From JBCCBV01 sp039033855 (GTDB lineage Bacteria > Planctomycetota > Phycisphaerae > Phycisphaerales > Phycisphaeraceae): a DNA stretch of 64,000 bases. The stretch is taken from positions 186,001-250,000 of the forward strand of contig JBCCBV010000002.1 of assembly GCA_039033855.1 (NCBI GenBank), read 5' to 3'. The notes under the pieces were generated by a model, which did no database searches, was not told the origin of the DNA, and saw only the letters and a program-made list of their open reading frames with translations. Below are positions 18,243 through 26,697 of the stretch, in pieces; position 1 is the first letter of the stretch, and each line of letters begins with the position of its first letter. The translations under genes and the position numbers were made by a program.

Positions 18243-18348
18243 CCCCGCCCCCGGCATTCCCCCCGGCGACCCCGCCCCGCCTCCGGCGCGAACCGCCGAT
18301 CCCCATCCAGCGTTAAAACCACCAGCACACCGCACCGAGGAAACCGCC

Positions 18349-18765
18349 ATGGCCTACAGCCCCAAAGTCATCGACCACTACGAAAACCCCCGCAACGTCG
18401 GCGCGTTCGACAAGAGCGACCCCGCCATCGGCACCGGCGTCGTCGGCGCCCCCGAATGCGGCGACGTCATGAAGCTCCAGATCAAGGTCAACCCGGACAC
18501 CGGCGTTATCGAAGACGCCAAGTTCAAGACCTTCGGCTGCGGCTCGGCCATCGCCAGCTCGTCCCTCGCCACCGAGTGGCTCCGCGGACGCACCCTCGAA
18601 CAGGCCGAATCCATCAAGAACACCGAAATCGTCGAGGAGCTCAGCCTCCCGCCGGTCAAGATCCACTGCTCGGTCCTCGCCGAAGACGCCATCAAAGCCG
18701 CCGTCCACGACTACGAAGAGAAGCACGGCCTGCACCACCACGAAGACGCCGCCGCCGCGTCCTGA
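18349..18765 (+). CDS. iscU: Fe-S cluster assembly scaffold IscU
   Basis: A 138-residue scaffold on which IscS builds [2Fe-2S] and [4Fe-4S] clusters. The three ligand cysteines are Cys37, Cys64 and Cys107, with Asp39 beside the first (GAPECGDV). The LPPVK chaperone-recognition motif is at 100-104, as in E. coli IscU. A His-rich tail (HGLHHHED) follows. It lies about 105 bases after iscS. No hscA, hscB or ferredoxin gene follows, so its chaperone partner is not encoded here. Confidence 0.97.
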   Translation: MAYSPKVIDHYENPRNVGAFDKSDPAIGTGVVGAPECGDVMKLQIKVNPDTGVIEDAKFKTFGCGSAIASSSLATEWLRGRTLEQAESIKNTEIVEELSLPPVKIHCSVLAEDAIKAAVHDYEEKHGLHHHEDAAAAS

Positions 18766-18932
18766 CCCAGCACCCCCAACCGTTTCCCAAACCTGCACGC
18801 GGAATCCACGCCCGAGGCTGACCACGCCCCGCCCCCTCGGCCGATGAAGCCCTCGGTGGGACCACACCGAGTCCCCTCAAGGCCGCCCAAGTCGCCCCAG
18901 ACGCCTCCGCCGCAGACCCCGGAAACCGACCC

Positions 18933-19187
18933 ATGACCTGGACCCGCACCTTTGTGATCGCCTTTTTCCAGTGCGTCGCCGCGCTGGGGCTGATCCTCTT
19001 GGTCTTCGCCAAAGCCGAATGGCCCGGCGCCACCATCGAGGCCCAAGGCATCACCACCGCCATCCCCGACTTGCTGACCCAGCCCGCAGGCGACGGCCGA
19101 CCGCTCTACATCGCCGTCCTCGGCGCCGGCCTGCTCATCGTCGGCGGCCTGACGGCCGGGGTGTTGCTGTTCCGCACCCGCAACTAG
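18933..19187 (+). CDS. Small two-helix membrane protein inside the Isc cluster
   Basis: An 84-residue protein with two predicted membrane helices (about residues 7-26 and 58-80) joined by a soluble loop. No family is recognised. It sits between iscU and the IscA-type gene on the same strand, where other bacteria have soluble Isc components. It is likely a genuine gene because its neighbours are spaced around it and the hydrophobic pattern is clean. A role in Fe-S assembly is only suggested by position. Confidence 0.55.
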   Translation: MTWTRTFVIAFFQCVAALGLILLVFAKAEWPGATIEAQGITTAIPDLLTQPAGDGRPLYIAVLGAGLLIVGGLTAGVLLFRTRN

Positions 19188-19249
19188 ACTCGAACGACCT
19201 GCACCCGCCGCCCATCCGCCGCCCCGCCGCGGCCTCAACGGAGACCCCC

Positions 19250-19651
19250 ATGGCCATCACCGTCACCGACACCGCCGCCAAAGAGATCCAGCACATCATC
19301 GATCAGCAGGAGCTCGACGCCCAGGCCGTCCGCCTCCGCGTCGGCGTCAAGGGTGGCGGCTGCTCGGGCTTCAGCTACCTGCTCGACCTGACCGAGCAGC
19401 AGCGCGACTCCGACGAGGTCTTCGAAATCACCTTCGAGCCCTCGGCCGAGACCGACGCCGAAACCTCCGAGGGCGGCGCCGCCGTCGCCGCTGAGCCGTT
19501 CACGCTCAAGGTCATCTGCGACCCCAAGTCGTACCTCTACCTCAATGGCACCACCATCGATTTCAAGGACGAAATCATGGGACGCGGCTTTGTCTTCAGC
19601 AACCCCAACGCCACCAGCTCCTGCGGCTGCGGAAGCTCGTTCAGCGCGTAA
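19250..19651 (+). CDS. A-type Fe-S carrier (IscA/ErpA/HesB family)
   Basis: A 133-residue carrier that receives clusters from IscU and delivers them to target enzymes. The three ligand cysteines are Cys38 (GGGCSGF), Cys125 and Cys127 (SCGCGSSF). GGAG at 19240-19243 precedes the ATG by six bases. Between the strand ending VFEI and the strand FTLKVICDP there is an extra stretch of about 22 mostly acidic and Ala/Gly residues (near 61-83), where homologues have a short turn. It closes the small Isc cluster. Confidence 0.9.
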   Translation: MAITVTDTAAKEIQHIIDQQELDAQAVRLRVGVKGGGCSGFSYLLDLTEQQRDSDEVFEITFEPSAETDAETSEGGAAVAAEPFTLKVICDPKSYLYLNGTTIDFKDEIMGRGFVFSNPNATSSCGCGSSFSA

Positions 19652-19661
19652 ACTCGGGCCC

Positions 19662-20456
19662 ATGTGGCCCCACCACCAACAAGCCGTCGAGTCTCTGCTC
19701 CCCACACTCGACGCCGACCCCGACGCGCTGGCACTGATCCTTGGTGGTTCCCTCGCCCGCGGCAGAGGCCGATCCGACAGCGACATCGACGGCTACCTGG
19801 TTGTGACCGACAAGGCCATGGCCGCGCGCCTCCAGCGCGACGACCTGGTCGACACCACCAAGAGCCACCACTGCAACTACGAGGGCGGCTACTTCGACCT
19901 CAAGTGCGTCACCCGCGACATCCTCGAACAGGCCGTGGACGAGGCCTCCGAACCGTTCCGCGCCTCGCTCGTCGGCGTGAACATCGCCTGGGTCCGAAAG
20001 GGCCAGCCGCCGCTCGACGACCTGGTCGCCCGCATCGCCGCTTACCCCGAGGCCGGCCACGACAAGAAGGTCCACCACATGGCTTGCGTGCTCGAAGGCA
20101 CCAAGTGGTTCGCCCTCGAAGCCGAAAAACGCGACGACGCCTACCTGACCCTCTGGGCCGCTCAGCGGGCCGTGCTCTTCGCCAGCCGGCTGGTGCTGGC
20201 CCACAACCGGGTGCTGTTCCCGTATCACAAGTGGCTCACCCGGGCCGTGGCCGAGTGCGCCGAAAAACCCGAGGGGTTCGACGACGCCGTCCAGGCCGCC
20301 TGCAAGCAGCCCTGCCGCGAACACATCCACGCCGTCTGCGACCTGGGCATGCATTTCCAGGATTGGGGCAAGCACCCCGTCGGCTGGTGGAACCCCTTCA
20401 TTACCGAGGTCGAATGGGCCTGGCGATGGGGCCCCACGCCCATCGAAGACCGCTAA
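19662..20456 (+). CDS. Nucleotidyltransferase-domain protein
   Basis: A 264-residue protein with a polymerase-beta-type nucleotidyltransferase core. GGS at 28-30, then RGRGRSDSDID with the metal-binding pair Asp41/Asp43, is the standard signature (GS-x-AxGxxxxxSDxD). The rest is helical with several Trp residues and resembles aminoglycoside-type adenylyltransferases or uncharacterised family members. It starts 10 bases after the IscA-type gene, so it is probably co-transcribed. The acceptor is unknown. Toxin/antitoxin use (MNT type) is less likely at this length and without a HEPN partner. Confidence 0.7.
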   Translation: MWPHHQQAVESLLPTLDADPDALALILGGSLARGRGRSDSDIDGYLVVTDKAMAARLQRDDLVDTTKSHHCNYEGGYFDLKCVTRDILEQAVDEASEPFRASLVGVNIAWVRKGQPPLDDLVARIAAYPEAGHDKKVHHMACVLEGTKWFALEAEKRDDAYLTLWAAQRAVLFASRLVLAHNRVLFPYHKWLTRAVAECAEKPEGFDDAVQAACKQPCREHIHAVCDLGMHFQDWGKHPVGWWNPFITEVEWAWRWGPTPIEDR

Positions 20457-20640
20457 ACGGCCGGCGGCAACGGCCGCAACGGTTGTAACGCGCCCCAACC
20501 CCAACAACCCAGCTTCGCACAACGCCTCGGGCTGGCCCGCCCGCGGGTGAATCTTACGGTTCGCCAAGTCCCCGTAGATGGGGGCGTTCCCCCCGGCCGC
20601 CCGTTGCGTGCCGACACCCCATCAGAACGGAGCTTGCACC

Positions 20641-21441
20641 ATGAAACGATTGCACCAACTGCCCGCCCTGCTCGCCGGCCTGTCCTTCTTGGCCCCCGCC
20701 GGCCTCGCCGTCGCCCAGGACTCCGCCCAGAGCGTCTCGCTTACCGGCAAGATCCGCGACTTCCAAATCTCGCACCCCGACATGCAGAACCCCAACAAGT
20801 CGTTCGGCGTCAAGACCGGCCTGGTCACGCCCAACCTCTGCGAAGAAGGCCTGCCCGTGCTCGACACCAGCAGCGACCCGTCGCGCGGCATGATCACCAG
20901 TCAGGATTCCTTCGACCAGTGGTTCCGCGACGTCCCGGGCGTCAACGTCAGCTTCCCCCACACCATCACCCTGGCGCCCCACCCCACCAAGCCCGGCGTG
21001 TACTGGTTCGCCCGTGAAAAGGGCATGCCCGGCAACATGGAATACTTCTTCCCCGCCGACGACAAGGGCTACCAGGACCACCAGGAAACGTCCGTCGGCG
21101 AACACAACTACTACTTCACCTACGAACTCCGCACGAGCTTCCACTACTCCGACCCCACGTCGCGCGACCAGGCCCTCGAGTTCGCCTTCACCGGCGACGA
21201 CGACGTCTGGGTCTACATCAACGGCAAGCTGGCCGTCGACCTCGGCGGCGTACACTCCCAGGCCCAGGGTTCGGTCAACCTCGACGAACAAGCCGAAGCC
21301 CTCGGCCTCGAGCCCGGCGGCAACTACGAGCTCGTCCTCTTCTTCGCCGAGCGGAACACCACGCAGTCGAACTTCCGCGTGGAAACCACCCTCGAGCTCG
21401 AAGAAGTCCTGCCCGACACGATCAGCCCGCTCTACGACTGA
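20641..21441 (+). CDS. Fibro-slime domain exported protein
   Basis: A 266-residue exported protein with a signal peptide ending near AVAQ (residue 26). The body fits the fibro-slime domain (PA14-like), first noted in Dictyostelium and Fibrobacter extracellular proteins. Matching features are GKIRDFQISHPDMQ, a YELRTSFHY strand, then FTGDDDVWVYINGKLAVDLGG and a terminal ERNTTQSNFRVETTLEL stretch. The domain is thought to bind carbohydrate or matrix. It has its own promoter region and a strong terminator, so it is a single-gene unit. No sorting tail follows. Confidence 0.85.
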   Translation: MKRLHQLPALLAGLSFLAPAGLAVAQDSAQSVSLTGKIRDFQISHPDMQNPNKSFGVKTGLVTPNLCEEGLPVLDTSSDPSRGMITSQDSFDQWFRDVPGVNVSFPHTITLAPHPTKPGVYWFAREKGMPGNMEYFFPADDKGYQDHQETSVGEHNYYFTYELRTSFHYSDPTSRDQALEFAFTGDDDVWVYINGKLAVDLGGVHSQAQGSVNLDEQAEALGLEPGGNYELVLFFAERNTTQSNFRVETTLELEEVLPDTISPLYD

Positions 21442-21469
21442 TCGACCGACAACCCGCGAATCTCTCCCG

Positions 21470-21511
21470 AAACGCCCCGCGTCGCCCACCAGCGCCGCGG
21501 GGTGTTTTTTT
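21470..21511 (+). terminator. Intrinsic terminator of the fibro-slime gene
   Basis: Bases 21470-21481 pair with 21496-21507 in a 12-pair stem (one G-T wobble) around a 14-base loop, and T residues run through 21505-21511. It is the strongest terminator on the plus strand in this window and lies 29 bases after the stop. Confidence 0.9.
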
Positions 21512-21517
21512 GCGCGA

Positions 21518-22234
21518 TCAAACCGCCGCCAACCCCGCCGCCGCCTCGACCTGATCCCGCCGCGCCTTGACCGTCTGACGCATCGGCGCAAAGAAGAACT
21601 CGGCCAGCATCCCGCCGTAGAGAACCGTCAGCAGCATCACCGCGGTACCCGCACCAATCGAAGTCGGGTCGCGCAGATCGGAGAGCATCGAGATCCCGCC
21701 GCCCAGGGCCGCCAGCACGCCCCCCGACCAGCACAACGTCCGCGCCATCTCAAAAACCCCCTGCGCTTCGGCGAGCTCGTCCAAGTCCTCCGGCGGGCGG
21801 CGCAGGAATCCGATCGATAGAGAACGCCAAACACGTCGCGGCCGATAGGTCGCACACAGGCCGCCCCCCAATACGCCGCCCATAAAAACCAGCGAAGGGA
21901 TATCGACATACGTGCCCAACTGGCCGCCAAGCAGGAGCCAACTCAAGGCCAAGAAACCCATCACACCAAAACCCGCCAGCGAGTAAGCCACGTCCCACCC
22001 CCGCGACTTCCGCAGCTCCCGCGCTATCGCCCGGCTGTCCCCCAACCGATCGATCGCTTCCTCCAGCTCTCGACGCACCCGATCGTCGCTCGGCAGATCA
22101 ACACCCCCGAGCGATTCCGCAACTTCTCGCCGCACGTGGTCCTCAAGCTCATCGAGCTCCTGCCGCAGCAGCCCGTGCCGCAGCGAAAGCTCCAACCGCC
22201 AACGACGAATCCGTTCATCGATCACGCTGGGCAT
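21518..22234 (-). CDS. HAAS-domain membrane protein paired with PadR
   Basis: A 238-residue protein. The first 90 residues are charged helices (RRWRLELSLRHGLL, then DELEDHVRREV) like the HAAS or permease-prefix domain seen in proteins encoded beside PadR regulators. Four hydrophobic segments follow, in two pairs separated by a soluble loop with RRPPEDLDELAEA. Its start overlaps the padR gene by 13 bases, so the two are co-translated. Such pairs often sense membrane or antibiotic stress, but no signal can be named here. ATG 22234 is used. Confidence 0.75.
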   Translation of the reverse strand: MPSVIDERIRRWRLELSLRHGLLRQELDELEDHVRREVAESLGGVDLPSDDRVRRELEEAIDRLGDSRAIARELRKSRGWDVAYSLAGFGVMGFLALSWLLLGGQLGTYVDIPSLVFMGGVLGGGLCATYRPRRVWRSLSIGFLRRPPEDLDELAEAQGVFEMARTLCWSGGVLAALGGGISMLSDLRDPTSIGAGTAVMLLTVLYGGMLAEFFFAPMRQTVKARRDQVEAAAGLAAV

Positions 22235-22563
22235 GGCCCTGTTCCCCATAGCTTGGTCAATGTCTCGTGGACCCCGAGCCACGCGGCTCGGTCTTCCGCC
22301 AAGACCTTCTTGCCCTTCCGCACCAGCCGGTAGTACTTCCGCCGACGCCCCGTGTCCGGCGCCGTGCCCCACCGCGACGAGATCAACCCGTCCCGCTCCA
22401 GACGGTGCAGCACCGGGTACAGCATCCCGTCGGTCCATTCCAAACGCCCCCCGGACAGGCGTTTGACCTCCTGCAAAATCGCGTAGCCGTAGGAATCCCC
22501 CCGCGACAGGATGCCCAGCACGAGCGGCCGACTCGACGCCGCGATCAGTTCTTTCCCAGCCAT
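22222..22563 (-). CDS. PadR family transcriptional regulator
   Basis: A 113-residue winged-helix repressor of the short PadR class. The signature is LVLGILSRGDSYGYAILQEV, then WTDGMLYPVLHRLERDGLISSRW and the wing GRRRKYYRLVRKGKKVL. It probably represses its own operon, which includes the overlapping HAAS membrane protein gene. An AT-rich dyad sits just upstream. ATG 22563 is used; ATG 22578 is an alternative five codons earlier. Confidence 0.93.
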   Translation of the reverse strand: MAGKELIAASSRPLVLGILSRGDSYGYAILQEVKRLSGGRLEWTDGMLYPVLHRLERDGLISSRWGTAPDTGRRRKYYRLVRKGKKVLAEDRAAWLGVHETLTKLWGTGPCPA

Positions 22564-22572
22564 AACACCACT

Positions 22573-22593
22573 ATACATAGATTAAAAATGTAT
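22573..22593. promoter_or_regulatory. Candidate PadR operator (AT-rich dyad)
   Basis: ATACAT (22573-22578) and ATGTAT (22588-22593) form a perfect 6-base inverted repeat around nine A/T-rich bases, immediately upstream of the padR start. AT-rich islands are rare in this window. PadR proteins bind ATGT/ACAT dyads, although the usual arm order is ATGT...ACAT, the reverse of this one. Autoregulation is therefore an inference. Confidence 0.4.
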
Positions 22594-22640
22594 GCAAGCC
22601 AAGCGGAGCTAAGCACGTAAAGACCCATGCCCTTAAGTTT

Positions 22641-23144
22641 TCAAAGACTCGCCAACCAGCGCTCCGTTTCCGCTGGTGTGCGCACCACCACCGCCCGTTG
22701 ATCGTCGCGCATCCCGTCCATCCGCCGCAACAACTCTGGCCGCTTGTCCACGTGGAACCGCCAGACGTACTTCATGAACGCCGGATCGAAACTCTCGCGG
22801 CAGCCCTCGGCGATGTCCGGCCGGCCTCGAAACCGCCCCGTCACCTGACGCTTCAGCACCCGCCAGCGATACACCCGCGGTGCATAGTCCAGCAGCACCA
22901 CCGTGTCGGCCAGGTCGAAACGACCGCCCGGCGTGCTCAGCCAGTTGCCCTCGATCACCCACCGGTCCCGCGCGACCTCGGCCTCGAGATCCGCCCGCGC
23001 TTCGTCCTGACCACGCATCACCCAGCCGGCCCGCCAAAACACGCGATCCAGATGCACCACCGGCAGGCCGACGCGCTCGCCCAGCCGCCTGGCCAGCGTG
23101 CTTTTGCCCGCGCCGCAAGGACCAAGAACACAAACACGCTCCAT
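22641..23144 (-). CDS. P-loop kinase, topology-modulation/FlaR-like
   Basis: A 167-residue P-loop NTPase of the adenylate-kinase-like fold. The Walker A is GPCGAGKST near residues 8-16, followed by VVHLDRVFWRAGW and WVIEGNWLST, the pattern of proteins annotated as DNA topology modulation protein or AAA_17 kinases. A late Arg-rich stretch (RWRVLKRQVTGRFRGRP) forms the lid. The substrate is unknown. Its start is only 11 bases from the start of the divergent methyltransferase gene. Confidence 0.75.
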   Translation of the reverse strand: MERVCVLGPCGAGKSTLARRLGERVGLPVVHLDRVFWRAGWVMRGQDEARADLEAEVARDRWVIEGNWLSTPGGRFDLADTVVLLDYAPRVYRWRVLKRQVTGRFRGRPDIAEGCRESFDPAFMKYVWRFHVDKRPELLRRMDGMRDDQRAVVVRTPAETERWLASL

Positions 23145-23155
23145 CACGGCATCCT

Positions 23156-23800
23156 ATGGGCGTGGCCAAGCGCAACAAAAAATCCAACCGGACGCCGCCA
23201 ACCGTCTCCTCGGGGGACTCTTCCGAGGCCGGCGAGCCCCGACACGCCTCGCGCGGGTACCTCAAACTCGACGCCGCGATCGAAGCCTTCGACCTGAACA
23301 TCGAAGGGATGCGATGCGCCGACCTCGGTTGTTCCCACGGCGGCTTCACCGACTGCCTGATCCGCCACGGCGCCGCCACCGTCTTCGCCGTCGACACCGC
23401 CTACGGGCTGCTCGACTACCGCCTGCGCACCGACCCGCGCGTGGTCGTGCTCGAACGCACCAACGCCGTGCACGCCGATCCCCCAGAAGAGGCTTCATAT
23501 CGATGCGATCTCGTGGTGCTCGACCTGGGCTGGACCAAGCAAGACCGGGCCGTACCCGCGGCGCTCCGCTGGCTCCGGCCCGAGCCCGGCGCGCGGATTA
23601 TCACGCTCATCAAACCGCATTACGAGACCGGCGAGCACCGACTGACCGACGCCCAAGCCCGCCAAGCGTCCGAGCAAGTCGCCCGGGACGTGCTCCCGCA
23701 ACTCGGCGTCGAGGTGCAGGGGCTGATCGACTCGCCCATCCCCGGAGGCAAGGGCGGCAACCTTGAACAACTCGCTTTACTGAGAATATCCGGCGCCTAG
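23156..23800 (+). CDS. TlyA/FtsJ-like RNA methyltransferase lacking an S4 domain
   Basis: A 214-residue SAM-dependent methyltransferase of the FtsJ/RrmJ fold. ASRGYLKLDAAIEAF, the SAM loop CADLGCSHGGFTDCL, VFAVDTAYGLLDYRLR and VVVLERTN match TlyA/hemolysin-A-type 2'-O-methyltransferases. TlyA proteins normally begin with an S4 RNA-binding domain of about 60 residues. Here only about 25 residues, basic and low-complexity, precede the catalytic core. The catalytic Lys candidate is in LIKPHYE. Divergent from the P-loop kinase gene with shared promoter space. Confidence 0.8.
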   Translation: MGVAKRNKKSNRTPPTVSSGDSSEAGEPRHASRGYLKLDAAIEAFDLNIEGMRCADLGCSHGGFTDCLIRHGAATVFAVDTAYGLLDYRLRTDPRVVVLERTNAVHADPPEEASYRCDLVVLDLGWTKQDRAVPAALRWLRPEPGARIITLIKPHYETGEHRLTDAQARQASEQVARDVLPQLGVEVQGLIDSPIPGGKGGNLEQLALLRISGA

Positions 23801-23840
23801 CGGATAAAACAAATCCATATCGCCAACACCGATCCCCGCA

Positions 23841-25196
23841 TCACCGCAGGTCGCCCGGCACCTTGTCCTGGTCCATCCGCCGGATGGATGCGCCCAGCGC
23901 CGCCAACGTTTTTTCCATCTCCTGATACCCGCGGTCCAGGTGATACACCCGGTTGATCACCGTGGTCCCCCGCGCCGCCAACCCCGCCAGCACCAGCCCG
24001 GCCGAGGCGCGCAAGTCGCTGGCCATCACCGGTGCCCCGACAAGCTCTCGCACCCCCGAGATCATCGCCGACGCTCCCACCCGCGTGATATTCGCGCCCA
24101 TCCGAAGCAGTTCGGGCACGTGCAGAAAGCGGTCCGGGAAGATCTTCTCCGTCACGATGGCGTTGCCGTCGCACAGGCAAAGCAGCGCCATCAATTGGGC
24201 TTGCAGGTCGGTGGGGAACCCCGGGTGCGGCTGAGTGACCACGTGCGTCGGGTTCAACCGGCGCGGCGACACCACGCGCACGGTGCAAGGCCCGCCCACG
24301 GCGTCCGGCTCGGCCAGGCCGTCGTCCACGGGCGTCACCCGCACGCCCACCTGCTCCAGCCGGTCGAGCGCCGCGGTCATGCAGTCGAGCGGGAACCGCC
24401 GAAGCGCCACGTCGCCGTTGGTGATCGCCGACGCCAGCACGTACGTCCCCGCCTCGATGCGGTCGGGCATCACCCGGTGCTCGGCGCCGGACAGCGATTC
24501 GACGCCGTCAATGGTGACCCTCGGCGTGCCTGCGCCTTGGACCTTGGCGCCCATCACATTGAGCAGCCGGGCCAGGTCTTCGATCTCCGGCTCGCACGCC
24601 GCCGACTCGATCACCGTTTCGCCCTCGGCCAGCGCCGCGGCGGACATCACGTTGGCCGTGCCCAGCACCGTCGATCCGTTGGGGCCGCCCAGGAACACCC
24701 GCGCGCCGCGCAGCCGGGCGTTGCCCGAGCCGTCCACCGGCGCCTGGGCCACGATGTAGCCGCCTTCGAGTTCGATCTCGGCGCCGAGCGCCCGCAGGCC
24801 GCGGATGTGCAGGTCCACCGGCCGGTCGCCGATCGCGCAGCCGCCGGGCATCGAGACCTTCGCCCGGCCCCGCCGAGCCAGCAACGGCCCGAGCACGCAC
24901 ACCCCCGCCCGCATGGTCCGCACGATCTCGTATGGCGCCGTGGTCAGGCCCGGGTCTTTCGGCGACATCCGCAGCGACGACCCGCCGGCCGCCTGCTCGC
25001 GCGAGACCTCCACACCCAGCGCCTCGAGCAGCCGGACCATGTTCCGGATGTCCGAAAGGTCCGGCGCCCCGGCGAGCGCCACCGGGTCTTCGGTCAGCAG
25101 CGACGCCGCCATCAACGGCAGCGCCGCGTTCTTCGAGCCGTTGACCTCCACCGTGCCCCGCAGGGGTCGGCCGCCTTCGATCACAAACGCATCCAT
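23841..25196 (-). CDS. murA: UDP-N-acetylglucosamine 1-carboxyvinyltransferase MurA
   Basis: A 451-residue cytoplasmic enzyme for the first committed step of peptidoglycan synthesis, joining enolpyruvate from PEP to UDP-GlcNAc. Lys22 (NGSKNA) and Cys120 (PGGCAIGDRP) match the catalytic Lys22 and Cys115 of E. coli MurA. The Cys, where some bacteria have Asp, predicts fosfomycin sensitivity of the enzyme. GGAGG lies seven bases before the ATG at 25196, which is preferred over an upstream in-frame extension. Its presence supports a peptidoglycan-containing planctomycete. Confidence 0.97.
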   Translation of the reverse strand: MDAFVIEGGRPLRGTVEVNGSKNAALPLMAASLLTEDPVALAGAPDLSDIRNMVRLLEALGVEVSREQAAGGSSLRMSPKDPGLTTAPYEIVRTMRAGVCVLGPLLARRGRAKVSMPGGCAIGDRPVDLHIRGLRALGAEIELEGGYIVAQAPVDGSGNARLRGARVFLGGPNGSTVLGTANVMSAAALAEGETVIESAACEPEIEDLARLLNVMGAKVQGAGTPRVTIDGVESLSGAEHRVMPDRIEAGTYVLASAITNGDVALRRFPLDCMTAALDRLEQVGVRVTPVDDGLAEPDAVGGPCTVRVVSPRRLNPTHVVTQPHPGFPTDLQAQLMALLCLCDGNAIVTEKIFPDRFLHVPELLRMGANITRVGASAMISGVRELVGAPVMASDLRASAGLVLAGLAARGTTVINRVYHLDRGYQEMEKTLAALGASIRRMDQDKVPGDLR

Positions 25197-25332
25197 GCTC
25201 GGGCCTCCAAACGCCGGCCGATCGCCGGGTTCCTGTCCAATCGACCATTGCCGCTTGATTCCGCGACATGCATACTGGACTCGACCCGTCTTTTCCATCC
25301 ACGATCGTTCTCTGGCCGCTCAGGAGCCCCCC

Positions 25333-26604
25333 ATGCGTACGCCCCGCACCGTCGCCGCCGGCCTGTCCGGCACCCTCTTGGCCGGCCTGCTCTCGGCGGC
25401 CCCCGCTCTGGCTCCCGCCTCTGCTCAGCCCACCCCGACCCCCGTACCCGCACCCGTTTCGCCCGGCGGCGCGATCCAACCCGGCGCCAACCTGCCCGTC
25501 CCCGATTGGGTCAAGCCCGGCGTACGGCTGACCTACTACACCGGCTCGCGCTCGGCCGACTCCGGCCGGGGCGGAAACCTGGTGCGCAACCCCAACGGCA
25601 CCATCGAAGACGACCAGGGCAACAAATACTCCTGGGCCAAAGACGTCGGCGGACCGTCTACCGGAAACTCGGCCGGCCACGGCTACACCGTCCACGACAT
25701 CCTCGAAGTCAACCACGGCCGCGTCACCGTCCGCACCGTCAACTACCTGGTCGCGGGCGCCCTCGGTCAAACCACCCCCAACGCCATGAGCGCCAGCACC
25801 ACCGTCTACGACGCCGCCACCGGCGGAGGCGCCTGGATGCACCCCCAGGTCCTCCAACAACGCACCGGTAAGTTCTCCGGCCCCTACCAGACCATCACCG
25901 GACAGGACTACCAGGCCATCATCCTCGGCGACAAACAGCACCACCAGACCTACGACGTCCGCTCCGGCCTGCTCCTGGGCGAACTCCTGGTCAGCGAGGG
26001 CACCATCGGCAACACCGTTGGGCCCGACGGCAGCATCCACCCGCGCAGCCGGTCCAACGCCGCCGTGGTCAGCTTCATCAGCTTCCGCCAACTCGACCCG
26101 GCCATGGTGACCCCGGGGGAATTGCCCCCGATCGTACGGCCCGGCCTGAAACTCAACTACCAAGGCGGCATCGGCATGAGCCAGGCCATCGGCGGGTTCA
26201 ACACCCCGCCTTCGCCATTCACCGTCGAGCTCACCGTAGACCGCGTCGACCAAGGCGTGGCCCACTGCAACATCGTCAGTGCGTTCCCCGGCATGGGCGC
26301 CCCGCCCGCACGCGAATCCAAAACCGCCATGGCCTACGGCAGCTACTGGGCCCCCACCGCCATGCTCCAAGGCCTGCGCACCGGCCAGGTCCTCGATCAG
26401 GACGCCACGCTCATGACCCGCACCGTGGTCCAGCACGCCGGGCCGGACCCGCAGGGCCGCGACATTGTCACCCTCCACAGCGCCAACCGCGTGTTCGAGT
26501 CGTACCAGACTTTCGATCGCAAAACGGGCCTGGTGCTCGACGCCCTGCTCGTGAATCACGAAACCAACCAGTACACCCGCGTGACGCTCCAGAACCCCGG
26601 CTGA
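25333..26604 (+). CDS. Exported protein with an internal duplication
   Basis: A 423-residue exported protein with a signal peptide ending near ASAQ (residue 32), then a Pro/Thr-rich linker. Two homologous halves follow: one opens at WVKPGVRLTYYTG, the other at IVRPGLKLNYQGG. Each carries strand patterns ending in a TYDVRSGLLL- or TFDRKTGLVL-type block. No enzyme motif is seen and no family is recognised. AGGAG lies about seven bases before the ATG. It is divergent from murA and upstream of apt. Confidence 0.7.
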   Translation: MRTPRTVAAGLSGTLLAGLLSAAPALAPASAQPTPTPVPAPVSPGGAIQPGANLPVPDWVKPGVRLTYYTGSRSADSGRGGNLVRNPNGTIEDDQGNKYSWAKDVGGPSTGNSAGHGYTVHDILEVNHGRVTVRTVNYLVAGALGQTTPNAMSASTTVYDAATGGGAWMHPQVLQQRTGKFSGPYQTITGQDYQAIILGDKQHHQTYDVRSGLLLGELLVSEGTIGNTVGPDGSIHPRSRSNAAVVSFISFRQLDPAMVTPGELPPIVRPGLKLNYQGGIGMSQAIGGFNTPPSPFTVELTVDRVDQGVAHCNIVSAFPGMGAPPARESKTAMAYGSYWAPTAMLQGLRTGQVLDQDATLMTRTVVQHAGPDPQGRDIVTLHSANRVFESYQTFDRKTGLVLDALLVNHETNQYTRVTLQNPG

Positions 26605-26697
26605 GCCGCCACGCCCACAACCCGCCCGCCACCGATACCATCGGCACGCACCTTCCCTTGGCGACCGGCCCCCGCGCCGCCGCCCGAGAGCCCGCCG

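Noticed and set aside
20457..20520. GGCCG/CGGCC hairpin after the nucleotidyltransferase gene
   Set aside because: Weak stem and no T-tract, so not called as a terminator.
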